The translations under genes were made by a program, and so were the position numbers. Shown one piece after another: positions 11,075-22,283 of a DNA stretch of 64,000 nt (position 1 is its first letter; each line of letters opens with the position of its first letter). The notes below the pieces were generated by a model that ran no database searches, was not told the origin of the DNA, and was given only the letters and a program-made list of their open reading frames with translations. The stretch is taken from NCBI GenBank assembly GCA_018902385.1, contig JABSSW010000046.1:168758-232757 (forward strand), read 5' to 3'. This DNA comes from Physcia stellaris (Eukaryota > Ascomycota > Lecanoromycetes > Caliciales > Physciaceae).

Positions 11075-14000
11075 AGAACATCCATTTCTAGCATGCACTT
11101 ATCGATCTCTCGTCCCATCATACTCATCTCAATCGCACTTCTCGTTCAAATTTCTCTCAATACCTCAAGATGTTGCTCGTTGACCGACAGCAACAATATG
11201 GCTCTTGCTCCTTCCCAAATTTTGCGCAGAAGCCGACTGTCACTATGAAAGAATAGAGATGAAGGAGCCCGCTATTCCCAACTCAGCACCCTTCTATTAT
11301 ACCCAATACACAAAACGCCAAAAGTAAGCAGCACCTTGCAAGCCAATCAGGAGGCCATGCCAGGCGCGCGCAAAGTAGCAGAAGGCGTTATCAGCTCTTT
11401 AATCTCAAAACACTCAATCAACGACTGTCCCGCAACTCGACACTCGTCCATCCTTCACATGATTGCACTCTACTACTCAGTATCCAATTTCGCGGGAGTT
11501 GGGGACCCGTGGCTGATTCCGAATTGCGTTACTGGTGGTTCCCATCGAGACTGGCATCGATCACCATCAACACCAATCCGTGTCGAGCAGGATCATAACC
11601 ACAAGCGATACTGTCTTCTTCAAATCAGCATTCATTCTACCTATCTCCATCTAGATCCCCTGGACACTTAGGCGGCGCTGTAACGCCGAGGAGCGATTGT
11701 GATGGAGATGGGATATAGCAGGAAGAGTGATTTGGGTCAATCTAGCCTTTGAGGCTGTTGCTCTTTTGATATCTGCGGAGTTTCGGTGGATACTTGTGCT
11801 GATTAATCGTCTACTCCCAATTTGTCGATTCAGATGATCAACGCCTTCGCTAAGAAGAATGAAAAGTCTGGCGATCTCCAGATCCATGGATCGGCGCTCG
11901 CAGAAAATCCATCCTGGCCCAAGCTGCTCGTCGGCGGCGAGTGGAACAAAAGCCCCTCTGCATACCCCGACCAAAGCTAGATCCATCCCTCAACCTCCAC
12001 CCAATCTATTTCTCCCTGCCTAATGATCACGAACAGCCTCCGCAGGAAAGGTGCTGTCAGGGTCCAGGGCAGTTGTATGAACCGGCTGATTGGGACTAAT
12101 TCATGGAGACTCGCGCCATTTTGGCCGATATCTTATCTTATGCTTGGAGACGACGGGATGCGTGGTTGATGTGGTGATGCTATGGTGGATGAGGATGGAT
12201 GAGGATGGTTGTTCCACTCCTTCTCCCTCGAATCCCACCAACATCAATTGTCTTACTTATCCCCAACCCCAACTCCCACACCAACAGCGCTCGTACCTCC
12301 CTCCACTGTTCAAATAAATTCTACAAACTCCCTCCCCGTCTAGACACAACCCTCCTAGCGTCCGCCCCCTCAAACTTTCCTGCCTCCTCTCGATGGCTCT
12401 CTACCCGGCTACAGTTCCATCGTATCATCCCCGGCACAGCACCGATACTGTCATCAAGAGGTACGACGATTTACCCGCCCCGGTGACAGAAGCCCAAAAT
12501 CTCGTTCCCTAGCCATCCCCCAGATCACTGCCTGGACGCCCTCTTACTAGAGCTTTCATGAGGGAAGATATAGATATCGGGCGGGCTTCTGGAGATTGGG
12601 TGCTAAAGGAGGTGGGATTGTTGGTGCTTTGCGTTGGAAGCGGTGGGGAGATGGAGGATGGGAGATGGGATGAGAGGTGTGGATGGGTGGAGGTAGTAGA
12701 GGCCGGATTAAGTGGGGGCGGTGGAGGAGGAGGGCAGTAGGTAGAAGTGCTTTCTGGAACGGGAGCTAGGTACCTAGGTGGAGGTGATGTCGTAGATTGG
12801 TGAGCTTGAAGCGGGTGTGAGAAGGTGAGTAGAAAGTGAGGCATCTGGTTATCAGGGAATGAAGGGGGGAAGGAACGAGGAAGAGACGGGAAATGAGAAA
12901 TTGAAGCTTGAAATTCGAGGGTTTAGAAGATGTGAGATGGGAAAAGAAAAGATGTAAGATTTTTACTTCTTCGCGAGTTATAGAAGGATATCTACAGATT
13001 GAGAGATGACACATTGAGATGAAATGGAGACGCTTCAAGGTTGTTTACTCCTAGAAAAAGGACGGTATTTCGAAATCCTATACCCAACCATCCTCATCTA
13101 AATGAAAAGCAACGACAATTTTATTCCACCTTACCATCTCCCAATATCTCCCCTCCTCTCTCCACCCCACCAACCCCCCAGTCTCTTCCCCCCCTCCGCC
13201 CCCTCCCACCTTTATCTCCCCCTCACTCACTCCCCCATCCCGAATTCCGCATATCTCAACCCACACCACCATCCTCTTGTATCCCCCTCTGACCTCGTGC
13301 AAATTCCACCTCTCACGCATCACCACTTGGCTGGCAACCAGTCGTGTACCCATCCATCATTGGCACAAAAGCTTTGAATACATTTCAGATCCCGTCCCAA
13401 GTCGGGTAATCACAGATCGGTCGAGGGATATCTCACGATAGATTAGCACCAGGCTAAGGGAGTTTAAAAAAGAGCTGGGAAGCTCTCAAGTACCTCGGGT
13501 TGGAGGCACATGTGTTCGGAGGATCTAAGACTTACCCGGCCATTTGCATCTCGGATTCGTCGTTAAATGTAGCTGAAGTACTACGGCAGTGTGTAGGAGA
13601 GTAGACGGTCCTGTTTTTGGTGGTTGTTGGCCAAGAAGGAGAAGGAGAAGGGGAGCGTCGGGTTTATTGGATGGACGGTGTGACTTCCGCTGGGAGTTTG
13701 CAAAAGACCTTCGAGTAAGGTGCGGCTGTGATGATCGGATTTGCGTCCTTGGGTTCATTTAGGATGGTGTTGTTAGGGGTATGGAATACGTGATATGGTG
13801 CAGCTCCGAAATAGCTCAATGCTGGTACACATCAGAGAGTGGGTGTATCTTCGGCGATGGCTTCGAAAGGACAATTATGACAGAAAGTTTGTATACCTCC
13901 ACCTACTGTGGATTAGTAATCCGTTGTTGATTGTAGAATTTGCTTACCTCAATCCCAACATGCTCTCCTCGATATTCCGGTGCAAGTACGGAGGTGTCAG

Positions 14001-14672
14001 CTTCTGACCTGTCGCTGGAGTTGCCCCCTAAGAAGACCGAGGGCTTTCGGTCGAAGATTGTGGGGACATCTAGTATCAGCTTACTCGCCAGAGAAAGTGA
14101 AGTGAATTGCGGGTGGGACTGGGGTTTACCACTTCTAAGGGCCATTGCACCAACATAAGGCGAACTTGGTTGCCTTGCAGCTGCCTTGCGGCGAAGATCA
14201 TGAAACTCAACGATAAGTAGCAACACTTGCGCGAAGAATGCGATCCTGCAGTTACCTTAGATGAACGCCCGTTGTCACCTACCTGATTTAACGGTGTTGA
14301 GTTTGGAAGCTCAGCAGACAGTGGATGATAGAGAACAGGATTCTCAAGATAGATAAAGGGGCGAACCATTGAACATGAAAGGGCCGGCTTTCGCTGTTCG
14401 ACATTTCAAATCCAGCTGATAAACTTGTGTGAAAAGGCCTGGATGATCGAGTAAACGAGGTTATCGTCAAGACACAGTTTCACCCCTTTCTTGCGTCAAA
14501 TTGAACGCTCTTTTGCTTACTAAGCCATGCGTTGCTAGTGAGGTTCATTTCATGCATCTACCGTCGTATCGTGAAGCATCGGCTACAAGCAATGCAATCG
14601 CCATCATTCTCATCAATATTGCACAAGCGATAACCGCAAGCCTGCTCGCGAGCTTGTCGTAGCGATACTCAC
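11075..14672. other. Long stretch without a supported gene, pyrimidine/purine-biased
   Basis: This 3.6-kb stretch has strong strand-biased low complexity: C/T-rich plus strand around 12200-12480 and 13130-13300, G/A-rich around 12560-12740. The ORFs this produces are Pro/Ser-rich by composition. Two minus-strand frames look slightly more protein-like: the tail of the one ending at 12509 (RPISISSLMKALVRGRPG) and about 14150-13903 (VPTIFDRKPSVFLGG). Neither gives a coherent gene model. Confidence 0.4.
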
Positions 14673-16311
14673 CTACTTGATCCGCACAATCCACCCTTCT
14701 CCCTCTACCTCTCCCTTCGCGTTCTTCCCTCCCCACAACACGACCCCGTTCCCATCGATACCTGCAGCACCGAACCATCCCCGCGGACCAGGGTGGCTCT
14801 TCCCTCCACCTTGACCCGTCTCCATCTTACCGGCTTCTTTCTTTTCGGGGGCCTCGTCTTGCCCACTCTCGACCACTTCTTCCACATCAGCCACTATGGT
14901 GACCTCTGCCCACGTGCCTTCACCTGTGGCTATACCGAGCGATGAACGTGTCGCATCTTTGATGCCGGAGGCAGTGGCAGCTTGTGCGGGAGTCTGATAT
15001 GACCAGACATCACTCCAGTAAAGCGGCTCTTCCGACGCAGGGCCTTCGCTTGTCTCTTTGGAAGGAGATGATGAAGACGCAAGTCGTTCGCCAAGAAAGT
15101 AAAGAAGGTATTCGCGGCCATTACCGGTGGTCACAGGTACCAGACCTGCACCTTTTCGTGGTCTTGGCCCTGGCGCTAGTGGATTGCTTGGGAAGGGCAA
15201 CGTAGTCCAGTCTCCTTTCTTCTCCGCCTCCGATTTCTCTTGGCCACCAAACATGGGCTGTAGATTAGCATTGGGATCTGCTTCAGCACCTGAAGCTTTG
15301 CTATCGTAGAAGACCGTTTTGGGCAACGGTAAGTAAAGCATTTCGCTGCCGACGTCTGATGATGAGGTTATGGTGTAGAGTCGGTTATGAGTAAGCGCTA
15401 TACTGGGTGCCGAGGAAAAAGTAATAGAAGAAGGAAGAGAAGGAAGCTCGGTCCAGGTGCTGGTGAGAACATTGAACGACCAAGCGTCCTTTAGAGCTTC
15501 ATTTGAAGATGAGGAAGACAGTCCAGAGCACAGTATAATTGTTCCGTGAGGCTCCTTGGGCGTCATTGATTTGCCAAGAAGGGAAGGGACTTTGGCGAGG
15601 GTGTTTTGTATTGATTCCTTGTACGTGGATGCTGGGGTGTCTGGAGAGTTGCTGGGTAGTGGATGCTCACTGCTTACGCAGCCGTGTTGAAATCTTCCCA
15701 CAGGATATGGCGTGCCTGACGCAGGGTCGATGAAGCTCCAGTGTAGTGTCTCGGTATCGAATATCCATAGTCTTCCCTTCTCTTCAATAACGTTCCCATC
15801 TTCTCCCTTGCCACCAAAAAGATAGATCTGCTGCCCTGAACCTACCGCTGTATGCCCTGCCCTTGCAGTAGGGACCTCTCCGTCACTGCCCTCCTCCTCT
15901 TTTCCATCCGCTAACTTTGTAATGCTACCTCCCAATGCGGGGACGACCTTGTATTCCGCGGCACCTTCCACGCTGCCCTTCGATTTACTCTTTGCTGGCA
16001 GTTGTACGATGTGCATGTCACTACCTGCCAAGCCTCCTCCGCTGTCGTAGCCACCCCATATGTAGCCTTTGCCATTGATTATGGTGAGAGTGTGGTGTGA
16101 ACGTGGTAAGAAGGCGGGAGAGGAGATGGAGTTGAAGGTTGCGGAGAGGGGTTGTGTCTTCTGTGCAAGGCCTAGAATGGTCAGCATTCCTCCATTTATC
16201 AAACAATGATCTGTGAGTAGGCATGGATATACCGTAAGCGGCAACAGCGCCAGTCTCGAGTGTGGTCGAGACAACCTGCTCCGCTGCTATGAGGGTTGCT
16301 GGATCGGCCAT
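14673..16311 (-). CDS. Kelch-repeat protein, two exons
   Basis: Exon 1 is 16311-16233 (MADPATLIAAEQVV) and exon 2 is 16171-14673. The junction restores GLAQK and gives 525 residues. Several Kelch blades are visible: HTLTIINGKGYIWGGYD near the N-terminus, HTAVGSGQQIYLFGGKG, RLWIFDTETLHWSF, DAWSFNVLTSTWTELP, DVWSY, and GVVLWGGKN near the C-terminus. The repeats should fold into a beta-propeller, generally a protein-protein interaction scaffold. The loops are long and Ser/Pro-rich. No signal peptide or other catalytic domain is seen, so a cytosolic location is likely. Partner and process are unknown. Confidence 0.85.
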
Positions 16312-16590
16312 GGCGATAACGGATACACCACGGAGGCAGTACGAGATTGAGTATTAGGAGTAGTCACAAATTAACCAGGCCAGTGAGGTCTTAAATGAAC
16401 AATGGGGCGACTTGATGACGTTGTTGACGCAAAGATTCACGCGAGACGCTCCCCACGACACGACGTCCGTTTAGGGCTGTCTTAGGGTTACATAAGGGGT
16501 AGGTGCTCCGAAGAACAAAATCTCACTCGGCCATGAATTTCACCGCAATTAATTTGAGTGAGCATACAAAAATTCAGTTATGATTGTTCC

Positions 16591-17469
16591 TCACTCCTCA
16601 ACGGTAAAACCGACCAGATTACTTGCAGCAAGAACGACAATCGGCGTGTCCAAGCTCCCCAGCTCAGCCCACGGAGGTTTCTTCTCATGTTTTAGTTCCT
16701 GCATTCGTTATTAGCAGAGACTCCCATTGGGTTACCAGATCTGGTTGATAGATGCTGACCTCAAGATTTGCAAGCTTCCACCATCTGAGCCAACTTCCTC
16801 GAAAATTGACACAATACTCCACTCCTTCCTCTAATTTTACCCCTGTCCCCGAGTACACCAACTTGGCTTCCACTTGTACACTTTCGCCAACAGCCAGACT
16901 AGCGAAACCATGTTCTCGAACAATGGGCACTTCACTGCCCACTTCGCTATCAAACGGCGGGCATGACGTATCATGATCATCGTCTAGTTCCTCCATTTCG
17001 CCGTCGGCAGTGCGGCGCAGTATAAGCCAGGGATAGAGATCATTGTCGTGCAAAGTGGTAAGGCACGTGTCCTTCAAGTCAAAGGTGATGGGTTTGTTAT
17101 CGGGATTTCCACTGGTGTTCGCGTGGTGTGTAATTGTTGATATGATGGAAAAGGGCTTGCTGAGAGACATCGTAGTGGGCGCCTGGATGTTGACTGATAG
17201 GTGCGGACTATTGGCACTATTTCATGCAAGAGTATCAGCACTCACTGAGCTTGGCGGTTCCAGGAGGAGCAAGGTACTTAAGAAGAGGGTAAGAACACTT
17301 ACTGTTGTGAAGGGTCGTAGAATTTGGGAAGATTGAGTCGTGCTCGCTCTCTCTTCGCTGGCATAATTACTTTGGCGGCTTTACCCGAAGGATCTCGCAA
17401 GTTGTGGCGGGCTTCTTCTTCATTGAGCTGTGCGTCCATAACGCTTCGGTATTTGAACGTCGCTGACAT
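16591..17469 (-). CDS. Three-exon gene, 243 residues, unknown function
   Basis: Exons 17469-17303, 17216-16760 and 16698-16591 join with correct phase and sum to 732 bases. The donors are GTAAGT and GTCAGC. The first exon encodes a basic segment (KAAKVIMPAKRERARLNLPKFYDPSQ). The second encodes a beta-rich domain with LYPWLILRR, VGESVQVEAKLVYSGT and NFRGSWLRWWKLANLE. The last ends SNLVGFTVEE. I do not recognise the family. The beta-strand pattern and the YCVNFRG motif suggest an immunoglobulin-like or arrestin-like sandwich, which is inference. It lies tail-to-head with the Kelch gene, about 280 bases apart. Confidence 0.7.
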
Positions 17470-18449
17470 TGTCGTGTGTGCTTCGATGAATGGAGTCTCG
17501 ATCCTTGTACAGAGAGGTCCTGGGGTTTCCGGTCTGATTATGGTCAGTAATCACAATTGGCAGAGATTATTACACATTCACTTTTTAAGAAGATGACACG
17601 TTGAGGTGTCACTGGTTTATGCAGCTGCTACGTCATAAGGAAGCCTTCCTTCAACAGGTCAGGTAATCAGACGAGAATCAATCTGTTTCCTGTCAAAGGG
17701 GTCAGGATCGATTGCTGAGCCTCCCATGCATCACACGCGGCACGGTTGTGGCAGGTAAAAGCTTAGTAATCCCGCACTCCAGTTAGAAGGCAGCACACAT
17801 GATCTGTTTGACAGCCTAGTCAGCTTTCCTTGCAACAACTTGTGCGAATGGATCCAATGTTGCAATGGCCCCCAATTTAGTCATCAACTGCCAACACAAA
17901 CCCCATGTCCGGTACGGTCACAACAACCCGCGGCGCCCCGGCCCTTTGCTTTTACAAATTACCGAGTACCGAGTCCAGTACATGAAACAAGAGATCGTTT
18001 CGAAGTTGCCTTTGCCTCACACGAGATGCTTCCGACAAAAAGGACATGATTGGCCCCTCGGGTCCACACGAGCCGCAGTCCGTTATGGATGCGGATGATG
18101 GGAATCCTTCAACCACACACTGGACAAATGATTGAAATGAAGTCATACCATCCACAATGCTGACTGAAGTTTCACGCGCATTTGTTGAAACGTCACATCC
18201 GTTGAACAAAGCATAGCCATGATTATCGATGCTTGGTGCTTACAATAAGATTGAAAATATGGTCATACTAGCAGACATATATAAAAGGTCAGTACCTGAA
18301 GGCACAATATTCTCAGCCCAGAGTCTCTACATTCTAGCATATCACGAAATTTTTTGTCAAGATCATATTCAATTAGATTGCTTTTCGCCTTCTAGCATCA
18401 TACGATAAACATTTCATTCGTCGCATCCAGCTTGAACATCATTAGTACC
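17470..18449. other. Intergenic region with promoter of the metalloprotease
   Basis: No supported ORF. A TATATAAAAG element lies at about 18277-18286, some 165 bases upstream of the ATG at 18450. It is followed by a CT/CA-rich leader, an arrangement usual for fungal promoters. Confidence 0.5.
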
Positions 18450-19721
18450 ATGCGTTTCATGCCTTCAGCAATGCAATATCAAGCTATCGCTGTCGTGTTA
18501 CTGGCCTGCTCAGCAACTGCTATACCCACCAGAACGGACGACACCAAACTTGCAACTGGCTTCCAAAGACGAGAGTATGTATTTCGATGTATAATATCAC
18601 CTTCTTCTCGCTAATGAAAGTGCCAGCACTCTGCTACGAAGACAATGGACCATGAACTGTGGTAGAAGCAAGGACGACGTGGATCTCATCAAAGACGAGC
18701 TGAACAACGCAAAGCGCATTTCCAAGTACGGTCATGATCATTTCGACGACGACTCAAAGAACTCCAAGCTTTACCTCGAGAAATTCGTCTCCCAGGGCTT
18801 GAGGGACATTCCTGATAAATACATCATCAACCAATTGAGAGACGAATATCAGCATGGGTCCGACATGCTTGGAGACAGTGACAACTATAAGATGACAATC
18901 ACCTGCGATGACAGTTCGGATTTCTGCAAGAAAGGCTACTATGCCCACATGAGCGACAGTAAAGCTACCATGAACATCTGCAGCGCATGGTTCGACCCGA
19001 AGGGCACGCCCGCAGAAAAGCTTTCAGCGCCATACCTGGAGAAGACAGAAGACATCTTGAAGGATTGTCACGACCTCGAGAAGACAAAATTCAAGAACAT
19101 TGAAGACTTCTGGGCCGGAAAAGGTATGCTGACCCCCCAAGTGTTCTCTTCGCTCGCGTTATCTACCTTGTTAACACTACTGCAGCTCAGGCTCTCCTCC
19201 ATGAGGTCACGCACACCAAATTCTTCACCGGGAGTCAGAAGTAAGACCCTGTTCTCCAGCGAACGACCAGCGAATGCTAATCTCGTCTTCAATCATCTCA
19301 GGACCCTAGACTACTGCTACGGTGTTCAGAACTCCCTGAATCTAGCCGCTGGAAGCTACAAGGTTGGCAAATCCAGAGAGCTAAAGTCCGATGGAACACC
19401 ACTCTGCCCGGACCCGAATGACCCGACGAAACCTGGCTACTGTAATGCCGATGTCTCCGTCGATAACGCTGATACCTTGGCGATCATGGCTGCTGGTAAG
19501 TTTACATCGTGCACTATTTCGCAAAAAGACTTTTTGTTTTGTTTATCCGGTTTTCTTAGGGGGTTTCTAACGGGTGCACAGGCATCTTCTGGAGCGCGAA
19601 AAAGCAATGCCATCGTGACATCGACATTGGACTTAGCCCACAACCACCATCGGCTGATCCAGCGGATGTCGCTCACGCAGTGGTCGATGAGCCTCTCAAT
19701 GATCCAAATGGAGGTGATTAG
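18450..19721 (+). CDS. Secreted zinc metalloendopeptidase, aspzincin (deuterolysin) type, five exons
   Basis: Exons 18450-18574, 18627-19123, 19186-19240, 19302-19495 and 19582-19721 keep phase and give 336 residues. An acceptor six bases earlier for exon 2 is also possible. Residues 1-24 form a signal peptide (hydrophobic AIAVVLLACSATA). A propeptide-like stretch follows, with a LLRRQ segment. The catalytic signature spans introns: LLHEVTHTKFF supplies HExxH, and TLDYCYG supplies the downstream Asp ligand typical of aspzincins. DNADTLAIMAAG is also characteristic. Paired cysteines suggest disulphides. It probably cleaves extracellular protein. The raw single-frame reading hides the HEVTH motif, because exon 3 is only 55 bases long. 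Confidence 0.85.
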
Positions 19722-20150
19722 ATGTAGAAATTTGTTTAGCGCCATCATGGCCAGATTTGGGAGATAAGTTCGCACTTTGAATCAGCGTCAGATCTTTCTT
19801 TCTACATTGTACTTGTTGCTAGGTCTTGAAATGTACTTTTAGCTTTTTGACTACTGACAGAGTGATTACATGAATATTGCATAGAGACTTGGTATCATTG
19901 GAATGGAATATGTGAAGATCTAGACGGGGGAATTCCGTTGAAATCCTTCTCAGCTCTCAGATTCACACGCTAACACTGACTAGGATAGCTAAGCGAGGCT
20001 TGGCACGTTGCAGACTCACATGTAAATATCACTCGTACACTCCTACCTCCCTGGTCTGCAATTAACCAACGAACCGGATGCAACGACTGCATGTTGTTCT
20101 AACATCAACTCACTGCCAATAGTGGACAGATCTGCTCGGCGAACTCGGTC
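19722..20150. other. Intergenic, nothing seen
   Basis: AT-rich 3' flank of the metalloprotease and 5' flank of the DUF3632-type gene. No ORF or repeat noticed. Confidence 0.5.
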
Positions 20151-21350
20151 ATGGCGGCAACAACAGAGGGTAAGACGTGCCGCTCTTTGCTGAAACACAT
20201 GCACCACTCCTGCGATGAATCCTTGACTAATTGCTTCACAGACACAGCTGATTCAAACATCACCGAGTCACCGAACGACACCCTCAGCAGTGCAATTCGT
20301 CGAGTGATTTGCGGAGACGATGCGAGCGATCCCTTGAATGCTCTCCTCTACAATCTTATTGAGGGCAACACGCCGCCCGCTCTTGCAGCCGCGGATTTGC
20401 TTACTACTGCACGCAAGAGTCCGGACATCGAATCGTACTTCTCCCATCTCACGGCCCAAATCATATCTCTGGCTAGCCAGTATCCGCTTTTCCATCCCGA
20501 TTTCGTAAGTGTGATAGCTTCCATCATGTATTCCGCAGCAGACTTCTCGTTCGAAATACGCGCTTCCTTCGTGAAAGAGTTCTCAACCGGGATCGGCGAC
20601 TTGACACAGTCCAACTATGGCCATCTCTTCGAAGCAGAGCAGCGCCGCCGGAACCCGCGATTGGGGGAAGAGCATATCAATCTCAATCGCTTCATCGCAC
20701 GTTTACTGTCCGCTCTTGGTGAGCCAAGGAAACCCGAGGAAGGCGTAACGCAGGTCCAGGACGCGCTATTCATCTTGAGCACCGCGCTGGAAGACCATGC
20801 TAGCTCGCATAAATTACCGAATGTGGACGTTCCTGCTGCAGCGCAGTATATGATTCATGCTGGCGGGGTGGTGTTCAGTCAATGCGAGAAAGGGTCAGTA
20901 CGCTTCCTATCTTTCCCATTTCCCTCCGCCTCCTCTTACTCGTCGTTCGTTATATTATCACTTGCAAGCGAACAAACAAGTCTGCCTTTTTTAGGGAGTT
21001 AAATCGTGAAAGGTCATGGGGGTAACTGACTAACTTCCCATAGAACCGGTCGCGATCTCGCCGCCACAAGCCCGCTCTGGGCCACGAGAGGAAAGCTCTG
21101 GACAGGTCCACCCGGTCTCACTTATGAACGGTGGGTCTTCTGGAAGAAGAGATTCGAGGAGATTGCATTGGTGGAGGACCACAACATCTCAGAAGAGACG
21201 AGAGAGACTGCCGCTACGGCAGTCCAAGCTATGGCTCTTTATCCCAATTCGCTTAGGGGTAGGTCAATGGGGAATATACGAGTATCGACCATTCCCCGAC
21301 CGATTTCTATTTGGACAGGGCCCACCAATAAGGGGTCCAATGCGAGTTGA
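20151..21350 (+). CDS. DUF3632-type protein, three exons
   Basis: Exons are 20151-20169, 20242-20893 and 21044-21350; phases agree. The protein is all-helical with NALLYNLIEGNTPP, AAAQYMIHAGGVVF and, in the last exon, SPLWATRGKLW followed by TYERWVFWKKRFEEI. The ERWVxWKxRF pattern near the C-terminus is what I associate with DUF3632 proteins, a large cytosolic family of unknown function in Pezizomycotina. The last codons (after about 21260) are less protein-like, so an intron near there with a different stop is possible. Confidence 0.65.
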
Positions 21351-22283
21351 TAACTCTGGTTCCCTATGCACTTGCACGCTACTTCTGACATGCTTTCTAC
21401 ATGTAGACTAAGTGACCAAGGTCGACTAAATAGCGATTACTATTTCAAGCCTGTCCTCGGCGATAATTTATGCTTTCGGCACCGAATGATCCGTCTAACC
21501 CTCCATGAGTATTCTTGGCCGATCTTGCACTGTAAGAACTGACTATTGAGACTGATCAAGATGTCCTCCAGCTTTTACTGCGATTTCTTAATTACGTCCC
21601 TTTGCCGCTTGAATCGGCCTTGTAATAAGCAAGCCCTTGATCCTTCGAGCGGAAAGAAAAGACAGTTCCCGAAGCCTGCTAAGATCCACTACCACGCCGT
21701 CCTCGCTTCCACTTCTACACCCTCCCTGCTTTCCCTGTGAATCTTCATCCCACTCGCTCTCGCTGCGGGCCGGACTTCGCATCTCAGCTGCCACGACCAG
21801 TGCAATACATACAACGGGTAGGGACAAATACGTGTTCGTGAGGATCTTACATATGCTATGAGAAGCAGTGGATGTCGCCGAATCCAAGCACGTCCAATAA
21901 CCCTGAAATTGATCTGTAAGTCGTCCATGGAATTAAGGCAAAATGCGGATGTGACTGCTGATTCGGAGGACACATATCTCGCTTTAGATAGCCCGATGTT
22001 TGGGATACGCTGAATTAGCGAGCTGGCCCCCAGTTGTAAGCGTTTCTCAGGCTCCGTGCCGCGGTATGCCACGAATCGCCGTCATTGGATTTTTTCATCC
22101 CCAAGCTCGGAAAGTAGACGATAGGGCGCATCTGTTAATCAAAAGCAGAATGACTACTCGTGCCTTTTTCTATTGAATTAACGAAATATTGATGTTTTCA
22201 TCTTCTTGACGGTCAAAGTCTCCGTGGAACTGTTATTCGCTCGGCGGAATCTGTAACCGGAATCCCTCTGCCAAGCGTACAGG
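21351..22283. other. Intergenic, no supported gene
   Basis: Overlapping ORFs on both strands at 21546-22072 lack motifs and contradict one another. I assign none. Confidence 0.4.

Noticed and set aside
12199-13377. Several Pro/Ser-rich ORFs on both strands
   Set aside because: Composition follows pyrimidine and purine tracts; overlapping frames on both strands are equally open and no splice model or motif supports them.
14984-15733. Plus-strand ORFs across the Kelch gene
   Set aside because: Shadows of the Kelch coding frame without motifs.
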